Source: an uncultured Phycisphaerales bacterium
GTDB taxonomy: Bacteria > Planctomycetota > Phycisphaerae > UBA1845 > CAIVHJ01
Direction of reading: 5' to 3'
Assembly: GCA_903905665.1 (NCBI GenBank)
Contig: CAIVHJ010000370.1
Span: forward strand, 1-16,361
Length of the DNA stretch: 16,361 nt
A program made the translations under genes and the position numbers. Each line of letters opens with the position of its first letter. The first letter of the stretch is position 1. The notes beneath the pieces are model-generated. The model saw nothing but the letters and a program-made list of their open reading frames with translations, was not told the DNA's origin and did no database searches. Below, piece by piece: positions 1 to 5,517 of the stretch.

Positions 1-17
1 GCCAGTCGTCGTTCCAT
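1..17 (-). CDS. 5' end of a divergent gene cut by the left edge
   Basis: Only five codons are visible (M-E-R-R-L), so no function can be given. The call rests on the translation signals. Read on the minus strand, a perfect AGGAGG (plus-strand 24-29) sits six bases before an ATG at 17-15, and the frame is open to the edge. The gene would be divergent from the permease at 328. I see no convincing promoter for it in 18-120. A chance Shine-Dalgarno plus ATG cannot be excluded from so few bases. Confidence 0.4.
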
Positions 18-120
18 CGCTCGCCTCCTGATCCCATCTTGATCCTTGATCCAACACTCCCCACAATCTACCATGCCTGTCAAGGTTATTCAGAAGGCTC
101 TACAATACTATTCTTTGTGG

Positions 121-189
121 CACCGGCTTCCAGCCGGTGAATCACAGGCCAGAGGCCTGTACCACACCTTCACGGGCTAGAAGCCTGTG
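121..189. repeat. Three short palindromes in tandem (REP-like cluster)
   Basis: Three imperfect copies of one palindrome follow one another. Copy 1 at 121-139 is CACCGGCT-TCC-AGCCGGTG, an 8-bp stem. Copy 2 at 144-160 is ACAGGCC-AGA-GGCCTGT, a 7-bp stem. Copy 3 at 171-189 is CACGGGCT-AGA-AGCCTGTG, an 8-bp stem with one G-T pair. The shared core is CAC-N-GGC-(3 nt)-GCC-N-GTG. Linkers are 4 and 10 bases. Both arms vary while keeping pairing, which fits selection on, or spread of, a hairpin. It lies in the non-coding gap between two divergent genes. No T-tract follows, so it is not a typical terminator. Similar palindromes occur many times in some planctomycete genomes, as I recall. Confidence 0.6.
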
Positions 190-263
190 CTACACTTCCG
201 TGAACGATTCTAGGAACCAACCCGCTGCACCGCAAGACAGGTCTTGTACGCAATCGCCTGATT

Positions 264-291
264 TTGCAGTTTCGCGGTATCCTGTTAAGAT
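264..291 (+). promoter_or_regulatory. Possible sigma70 promoter of the permease gene
   Basis: TTGCAG (264-269) and TAAGAT (286-291) are separated by 16 bp. Transcription would start near 298, giving a leader of about 30 nt to the ATG at 328. It would place the other in-frame ATG (310) within 12 nt of the transcript end, which favours 328. The -35 box is weak and no experiment supports it. Confidence 0.4.
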
Positions 292-327
292 TGAGCGATC
301 CAATACTCGATGGGTCCGGTGGAAATC

Positions 328-1416
328 ATGCGCGTTTTAGACCGATACGTCATCAAAACCTTCGCCGTTAACTACATCATCTCTCTGATGGTGTTGCTTT
401 CGGTCTATGTGGTTTTGGATTTGTTCTTCAACTTCGATGAATTCGTTCAGAATCCCCGCGTCCCTCTCGCGCAAGTGATGCACGGAATCGGAATATATTA
501 TGGTAGTCATCTTTTCCTGTACTTTTCGCAAACCTCCGGCGTCATCACGCTTTTTGCGATGCTCTTTACGCTCGCCCGGATGCAACGCAACAATGAACTG
601 GTCGCCATCGTGGCTTCCGGCGTCAGTTTGTATCGAATCGCGGGAACGGTCATCGGAGTTGGTCTGGCGCTCAACGCCCTGTGGTGGCTGAATCAGGAAT
701 GCATCTTGCCGTCGATGGCGCCACAACTGGCGCAAAACCACGAAGCCACCGTCTTGAACCAACCCTACGGAGTGTGGTTCCTGCGCGACCGCAATGGAAT
801 GTTGTTGTCGGCTTCACAGTTCGATCCCGCCCGTTCTCAGCTCCGCCGTTTGGTCGTGATCCAGCCTGGCAGAGAAAACCAGTCCAGTCGTTTTCTTCTC
901 GCCGATCAGGCTGAGTGGAGCGGAACCACCGATTCGATTAATCGCTGGCAACTCAAGCGCGGGGCCCTGATGGAACCCCAGGCGGACGATCAGGGGGGCA
1001 CACAGGTTGAAACCCGACCCGCTTTGTTACTGGAGAGTTCGCTCAGCCCTCATGACATCGCCCTGCAACAGTCCTCGGAGTGGATTCAGTTCCTCGACAG
1101 TCGAAGGCTCATGCAGATTCGAGACGCCGGAATGTGTCCTTCCGAATGGATCGATCGGGCGTTGAACAACCGATTTGCCACCCCGTTCGTGAACATGCTG
1201 ATTCTGATGATCGGCTTGCCGTTTTTTCTTGATCGCCGACCGGGCGGCGTCGTTCAACGAGGTGGAAAATGCCTTCTGCTGTGCGGGGCCTGTTTCATGC
1301 TGGCTTTTGCCAGCCAAAATCTCTCCTCGTCGGAGTATCCCACACTGGTGGCGTGGTTGCCAATGATTGTGCTCACGCCCGTGGTGGTGATTTCTCTGGA
1401 TCGAATGAAAACCTGA
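328..1416 (+). CDS. LptF/LptG-family permease (YjgP/YjgQ), LPS export
   Basis: This is an inner-membrane subunit of the kind that, in pairs with the LptB ATPase, extracts lipopolysaccharide from the inner membrane and passes it to LptC/LptA. The 362-residue length suits the family. Hydrophobic segments lie near residues 13-35, 52-82 and 98-121, then a soluble domain (about 125-280, expected periplasmic beta-jellyroll), then segments near 285-302, 312-327 and 339-357. The stretch LARMQRNNELVAIVASGVS (about 82-100) is the typical cytoplasmic coupling region with its NEL core. I cannot decide between LptF and LptG, and no partner is visible, so the second subunit must be elsewhere. The ATG at 328 is preferred over that at 310 because GGTGGA lies four bases before it. 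The gene stands alone and converges on the secreted-protein gene. Confidence 0.88.
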   Translation: MRVLDRYVIKTFAVNYIISLMVLLSVYVVLDLFFNFDEFVQNPRVPLAQVMHGIGIYYGSHLFLYFSQTSGVITLFAMLFTLARMQRNNELVAIVASGVSLYRIAGTVIGVGLALNALWWLNQECILPSMAPQLAQNHEATVLNQPYGVWFLRDRNGMLLSASQFDPARSQLRRLVVIQPGRENQSSRFLLADQAEWSGTTDSINRWQLKRGALMEPQADDQGGTQVETRPALLLESSLSPHDIALQQSSEWIQFLDSRRLMQIRDAGMCPSEWIDRALNNRFATPFVNMLILMIGLPFFLDRRPGGVVQRGGKCLLLCGACFMLAFASQNLSSSEYPTLVAWLPMIVLTPVVVISLDRMKT

Positions 1417-1444
1417 TTTCGAACTTCCCGCGATGCGCATACAA

Positions 1445-1473
1445 AAAGGTGAGCCGGAACCCGACTCACCTTT
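1445..1473. terminator. Bidirectional terminator-like hairpin between convergent genes
   Basis: AAAGGTGAG (1445-1453) pairs with CTCACCTTT (1465-1473). Inside it, CGG-AAC-CCG extends the stem after one mismatch. It is 28 bases past the permease stop and 60 bases past the stop of the minus-strand gene. Read on the minus strand, a run of five T follows, so it suits termination of the secreted-protein gene better than that of the permease, which has only three T. Confidence 0.6.
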
Positions 1474-1533
1474 CCATGAAACGGCACGCCAAGCGATCAC
1501 TCCCCCAAGGCCACGCCGATCCACCTCTGTAAT

Positions 1534-2844
1534 TTACCAGTTGACGCTCAGACCAAACTGGCTGAAATCACCGCCTTGTTCGGAGTAATACACGGATACG
1601 CCACCATCAGAATCATAGACTACCGGTTCCTCTACCACGACTTCCTGTTCAACCACCACCGGGGGCGGAGCATAAACCACGGGATACGAATAATAGGTCC
1701 ACGCCGGATACGCCGGATAACAGTACACCGGCTGATACCACACCGGTCGCCAGACATAAGCCGGATAATTATAGACCACATAATCCACCGGATCATATCC
1801 GAGCGACAAGTTGAATCCCCAGTGCGAATCGCCATATCCAAATCCGAATCCGTTAAAGCGCGTCACCGTGGCGCCCGTGCAAAAAGGAGACGGAGCCACA
1901 AATGCCGACGTATAAACCAGAGGCGGACTGTAAACAATCGGAACCCTCGGCACATAATACACATCGTCGTCATCGTTGTAGTCGATCATCGCCCTGCCGC
2001 TAAAATCCCAGTCGTGGCCATCATGATGATCGCGACCGATGTACTTCGAGCCGTGCCACCCCTCGCTGGACCGGCGGCTCTTGTATTCATCCAGGCGATT
2101 GTCCTTTCGCAACATATCCGCAGTTCGGACATTGGATTCCACGGCCGAGTCCCGCTCCGGTGTGAGTCGCTTCGTGGTCGTTCGTTCGCCCGAACCGGTT
2201 TGCAAAGAATCATCTCCCTGCTCGCGTCGAACCTGTGACTTGGATTCAGCAGGTCGCTCCGCCGGCCTTACAATTTTCGGGGATTCCTCAGCACGAGGCG
2301 CATCTGCCTTTCGCTCCGTGCGCCGGTCTTCAGGGATAGTCCGCCTTGGGTCAGGAGCACGGCGCTCGGAATCCGGCTGGACATTTGGATCGCGACGTTC
2401 TTCCGGTGGAGTCTGCGACGGATTCACTCTTGGAGCAGGGCGAAAAACTCGCGTGCGCGGTGCCGGTCGCCGCGACTCCGTTCGGTCCATCGGCAAGGGC
2501 CGACGAACGGTTTTCGATCCAATGCGAGGCTCCCGTGCACTTTGAGAATCGGGTGGATCACGATGCTGGGCTTCCAGAGCATCGCTCCTGCCCACCAGCG
2601 GCGCCGATTCCACTCCAACCTGTCGGGATACATCCTCGCGCACACTCGAAGACCTTCCCGTAGAATTCTGCGGACGTACCGATGATCTTGGAACAGCCGC
2701 GTGCCCCACTCTCTGCACTCGCGAAGGTGAGACGATCCTTCGGTTACTTTGCGAAGGACGCTGCGCCCACGCCGTGGACGCGCACATCAGGCTGACGCCC
2801 GCCACCCACACCAGAACGCTTCGAAAATCTTTGACTGTTTTCAT
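1534..2844 (-). CDS. Secreted Arg/Pro-rich protein with Tyr/Pro/Val-rich C-terminus, function unknown
   Basis: I do not recognise a family. The 436-residue product starts with a clear Sec signal peptide: basic MKTVKDFR, hydrophobic core, and likely cleavage after STAWA at about residue 27. Residues 28-245 are very rich in Arg, Pro, Ser and Glu with almost no hydrophobic clusters, so probably disordered. After a DHHDGHDWD patch and a run of Asp, the last 150 residues are dominated by Tyr, Val, Pro and Trp, with repeats such as YPAY and VVVEQEVVVEEPVV. Such a layout suggests a cell-envelope or matrix protein with a charged spacer, but this is inference. The start at 2844 is chosen over 2862 because GGGGAGGAG lies seven bases before it and the signal peptide begins there. 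It has its own promoter just past the HAD gene. Confidence 0.75.
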   Translation of the reverse strand: MKTVKDFRSVLVWVAGVSLMCASTAWAQRPSQSNRRIVSPSRVQRVGHAAVPRSSVRPQNSTGRSSSVREDVSRQVGVESAPLVGRSDALEAQHRDPPDSQSAREPRIGSKTVRRPLPMDRTESRRPAPRTRVFRPAPRVNPSQTPPEERRDPNVQPDSERRAPDPRRTIPEDRRTERKADAPRAEESPKIVRPAERPAESKSQVRREQGDDSLQTGSGERTTTKRLTPERDSAVESNVRTADMLRKDNRLDEYKSRRSSEGWHGSKYIGRDHHDGHDWDFSGRAMIDYNDDDDVYYVPRVPIVYSPPLVYTSAFVAPSPFCTGATVTRFNGFGFGYGDSHWGFNLSLGYDPVDYVVYNYPAYVWRPVWYQPVYCYPAYPAWTYYSYPVVYAPPPVVVEQEVVVEEPVVYDSDGGVSVYYSEQGGDFSQFGLSVNW

Positions 2845-2945
2845 GGTTTTACTCCTCCCCATTAGGTTGATCGGGTATTCGGTACAACCACCTAATTATT
2901 CCCGATCTACAAAAATTACCACGCCAAAATAGTTAGCACATGTTA

Positions 2946-2973
2946 AATATATACTGTTTCGGCCAAAATGCAA
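2946..2973 (-). promoter_or_regulatory. Sigma70-type promoter of the secreted-protein gene
   Basis: On the minus strand, TTGCAT (2973-2968) and TATATT (2951-2946) are 16 bp apart. Transcription would start near 2939, giving a 5' leader of about 95 nt. The promoter lies immediately past the stop of the HAD gene, so this gene can be expressed apart from the operon upstream of it. Confidence 0.5.
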
Positions 2974-2977
2974 CCCC

Positions 2978-3658
2978 TCAATCAAAAATATTATAGAGTT
3001 CCCTCAGATTCGTGATGCGAAAATCCGGCTGGGCACTTCCGACATCGCTGATCCGGGAAGCACGTTCAATCCAAACCGCTTTGATCCCAAGAGATTGCGC
3101 GCCAAATATATCGCTGTACAATGAATCACCAACATGCAGAACGCGTTCTGGGGCGATTCCCAGGGCATCAAGGGCTGCCTGAAAAATACGGCGATCCGGT
3201 TTATAGACGCTGACGCCTTGCGAGCTCACGACAGCGGAAAACGAAAGTCCATAGGCTCCAATGGCTTGTTGCAAATCGTCCTCGTCGGCATTCGACACGC
3301 AACAAATCGGAACTCGAATGTTCCCAAGGACTTCGATGCATTCCGGGTGGAGATCAGGGTGACTCCAATAGTTCTTGAGCATGTCGGCATAGGGATACGG
3401 GTTGACATCGCGAATACCGAGTTCGTTGAGCGTCTGAGTCAGGCTGATGACTTCGCAATCGTACAAGCTTTTGAATCCGCTCCGATTGCACTCGTCAATC
3501 AGGGAAAAAAACTTTCGCCCCCACAAAACGGCCAGTTCCTCAGCCGAGAGTTTCAACGGATAATCGCGAACGATCCGGGCGCAGGTGCGTTCGACCGCCG
3601 CACGATCCCCATCGGCGATCGTTCCATAGAAATCAATGAAAAGCGCGTCATATCGCAT
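2978..3658 (-). CDS. HAD-superfamily hydrolase, dehalogenase-like motif I
   Basis: The 226-residue protein carries all four haloacid-dehalogenase motifs. Motif I is IDFYGT (nucleophile D9), motif II is CVSNAD (S122), motif III is the Lys in YKPDRRIF (K153), and motif IV is HVGDSLYSDIFGA (D178, D183). A helical cap (about 15-100) sits between motifs I and II, as in subfamily I. Phosphatases usually have Asp two residues after the nucleophile as general acid/base. Here that position is Tyr (Y11), as in L-2-haloacid dehalogenases. It may therefore be a dehalogenase-like or unusual phosphatase, and the substrate cannot be read from sequence. It is the last gene of the dsbD-mrp-nth operon, 15 bp after nth. 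No clear Shine-Dalgarno precedes the ATG, so its translation may depend on nth. Confidence 0.85.
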   Translation of the reverse strand: MRYDALFIDFYGTIADGDRAAVERTCARIVRDYPLKLSAEELAVLWGRKFFSLIDECNRSGFKSLYDCEVISLTQTLNELGIRDVNPYPYADMLKNYWSHPDLHPECIEVLGNIRVPICCVSNADEDDLQQAIGAYGLSFSAVVSSQGVSVYKPDRRIFQAALDALGIAPERVLHVGDSLYSDIFGAQSLGIKAVWIERASRISDVGSAQPDFRITNLRELYNIFD

Positions 3659-3673
3659 CGTGATAACGGAAGA

Positions 3674-4423
3674 TTATCGTCGTTCTGAACGTTGACGTAA
3701 AGAGCGTTTTCGCGTCGGACCCTTGACCGGGGGCAAATTTTCAAACGAAAAAGCGGATGGGCACAAGTCGGACAGATCACACAAGGCACAAGCGGGTTTT
3801 TTGGCCATGCAGATTTTTCGACCGTGCCAGACCAGAGCGTGCGCCACACAGGTCCAGTCTTTGCGGGAAAACAATTCCATCAAATCCTTCTCGATGACGA
3901 CGGCGTCCTTGCTGTCGCGGGCGTTCCACGTCAGCGCCATTCGCTCCGCCAATCGCCCGACGTGCGTATCGACGACGACGCCTTCGTTTTTTTTGAACCA
4001 CGTGCCGAGCACCACATTGGCGGTTTTGCGCGCGACACCGGGAAGCCGAACCAGGTCGTTCATCGTATCGGGAACTTTTCCGTCGTATTCATCCACCAGC
4101 AATCGACATGTGCCGATGATGCTCCTCGCCTTGTTGTGATAAAACCCGGTCGAATGGATGTCGTTTTCGAGTTCTTCGGGCTGGACTTTCAGGAAATCGG
4201 CGGGTCCGCGATACTTCTGATAGAGCGCTCGGGTCACGCGATTGACGTTTACGTCGGTGGACTGAGCCGCCAAAATCGTCGAAATCAACAACTCAAACGC
4301 CGAACGATGCTCCAGCGCGCAATCGGCATTCGGATACAGCCGCCGCAAAATTCTCAGAATCGACCGCGCACGCTTTTTCTTGTCGAAAATCATCTCATGA
4401 ACTGCGATGCGACGTGTGGTCAT
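3674..4423 (-). CDS. nth: Endonuclease III, DNA glycosylase/AP lyase
   Basis: It removes oxidised pyrimidines from DNA and nicks the abasic site, starting base-excision repair. The helix-hairpin-helix is LVRLPGVARKTANVVLG (124-140) with the catalytic Lys K133. The catalytic Asp is D152 in VVVDTHVGR. The [4Fe-4S] cluster ligands are C205, C212, C215 and C221, with the standard C-x6-C-x2-C-x5-C spacing. Length (249) is somewhat above the 211 of E. coli Nth, through an N-terminal lead of about 10 residues and a basic C-terminal tail (PTRKRSLRQRSERR). Its ATG overlaps the mrp stop by 4 bp (ATGA). A start at residue 11 is possible, but the overlap favours 4423. The Fe-S carrier Mrp next to an Fe-S enzyme is a sensible pairing. 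Confidence 0.96.
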   Translation of the reverse strand: MTTRRIAVHEMIFDKKKRARSILRILRRLYPNADCALEHRSAFELLISTILAAQSTDVNVNRVTRALYQKYRGPADFLKVQPEELENDIHSTGFYHNKARSIIGTCRLLVDEYDGKVPDTMNDLVRLPGVARKTANVVLGTWFKKNEGVVVDTHVGRLAERMALTWNARDSKDAVVIEKDLMELFSRKDWTCVAHALVWHGRKICMAKKPACALCDLSDLCPSAFSFENLPPVKGPTRKRSLRQRSERR

Positions 4424-5517
4424 GTTCTGCCCGCCGCCGATGAAACCGGAGCGGTTCGGAGCGACGATCTGATACTGATCCGCCCCGCCAGCGCCCGAAC
4501 AATTTGTCCCGCCGCCTGCTGGACCGAAGAGTCACCGGCGGTAAAAATCGCCACGGGATCTCCACGATCCCCCGAAACACGAATGCCGCTGTTCAGCGGT
4601 AGCGCACCCAGAAACGGAACGCCCAGTTCTTCTGCGGCGCGACGGGCGCCTCCATGATCGAAAATCTCATCGCGGTGTCCACAATGGGGACAAACATAGA
4701 AACTCATGTTTTCAATAATTCCCAGACAGGGCACGTCGAGCATCTGATACATCTGAATCGCTCGCCGGGCATCCATCAAAGCCACATCCTGCGGTGTGCA
4801 GACGACCACGGCACCCGTCATCGGTATCGACTGAGCCAGCGTCAGCGGGACATCGCCGGTTCCGGGTGGAAGATCAACGATCAGGTAATCCAGTTCGCCC
4901 CACTCGACCTGATCCAGCAGTTGTTTGACGGCGCCATGCACCATCGGTCCTCGCCAAATCACTGCTCGATCCCGTTCGAGCAGAAATCCCATGCTCATCA
5001 CCCGAATTCCGTGTTGGACGACGGGAATGATGCGAACGTCGCGTAGTTCAGGACGAGCGGTTTCAATCCCCATCATTTTCGGAATCGACGGGCCGTAAAC
5101 ATCGGCATCCAGAAGACCCACCGTGGCGCCTTCCCGCTGTAAACCGACCGCCAACAGAACCGCCACCGTACTTTTGCCGACGCCCCCCTTTCCGGCTCCG
5201 ACGGCCACGATGTGCTTGATCCCGGGTAACGGACTTGGAACAGACCGATGCGGTTGAACCCGCGAACTCCACTCAAGGTCCACCTGTTGAACACCGGGAA
5301 CACGACGAACCGCCTCGACCACGTCACGATGGATCGTTTCTTTCAGAGGGCATGCCGGAGTGGTCAATTCGACGTGGATTTTCACGCGATCACCTGAGAT
5401 CACTACTTTTTTGATCATGTTCAATGCGACAAGGTCCTGCTGCAACTCCGGATCGTTGACCGTCCGCAATTGATCCATGACTTGTTGTTCCGCCACCGCC
5501 ATGATTTCAACACTCAT
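4420..5517 (-). CDS. mrp: Mrp/ApbC-family Fe-S cluster carrier P-loop ATPase
   Basis: This is a cytoplasmic Fe-S scaffold or carrier ATPase of the Mrp/NBP35 family, 365 residues. The N-terminal MIP18/DUF59 domain is about residues 1-85, with C56 in TTPACPLKE. The deviant Walker A is GAGKGGVGKST (107-117), with both signature lysines (K110 and K115). LLDADVYGPSIP (135-146) and VDLPPGTGD (214-222) are the switch and Walker B regions. The bridging CPHC pair is C276/C279, the cluster-binding cysteines of the family. Both ends overlap neighbours by ATGA: its start overlaps the dsbD stop and its stop overlaps the nth start, so translational coupling is likely. The last 20 residues (SIRSSLRTAPVSSAAGRT) are a low-complexity tail. 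Confidence 0.95.
   Translation of the reverse strand: MSVEIMAVAEQQVMDQLRTVNDPELQQDLVALNMIKKVVISGDRVKIHVELTTPACPLKETIHRDVVEAVRRVPGVQQVDLEWSSRVQPHRSVPSPLPGIKHIVAVGAGKGGVGKSTVAVLLAVGLQREGATVGLLDADVYGPSIPKMMGIETARPELRDVRIIPVVQHGIRVMSMGFLLERDRAVIWRGPMVHGAVKQLLDQVEWGELDYLIVDLPPGTGDVPLTLAQSIPMTGAVVVCTPQDVALMDARRAIQMYQMLDVPCLGIIENMSFYVCPHCGHRDEIFDHGGARRAAEELGVPFLGALPLNSGIRVSGDRGDPVAIFTAGDSSVQQAAGQIVRALAGRISIRSSLRTAPVSSAAGRT

Larger units (their letters stand above)
18..327. other. Intergenic region between divergent genes
   Basis: This stretch of about 310 bases has no supportable gene. It holds the Shine-Dalgarno of the left-edge gene (24-29), the three-palindrome cluster (121-189) and a possible promoter for the permease (264-291). 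A 67-codon open frame at 137-340 runs through the palindromes and has no ribosome-binding site, so I treat it as chance. Confidence 0.6.

Noticed and set aside
78..83. TTGACA on the minus strand as a -35 box for the left-edge gene
   Set aside because: No acceptable -10 lies 16-18 bp downstream on that strand.
121..189. CRISPR array
   Set aside because: The units are short palindromes with arms that vary and linkers of only 4 and 10 bases, with no identical repeats, regular spacers or cas genes.
137..340. 67-codon plus-strand frame before the permease
   Set aside because: It runs through the palindromes, overlaps the permease start and has no ribosome-binding site.
1576..2238. Plus-strand open frame (220 codons) opposite the secreted-protein gene
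   Set aside because: Its Ile/Arg/His pattern mirrors the Tyr/Pro/Val codons of the other strand. The minus frame has a signal peptide, a strong Shine-Dalgarno and a promoter.
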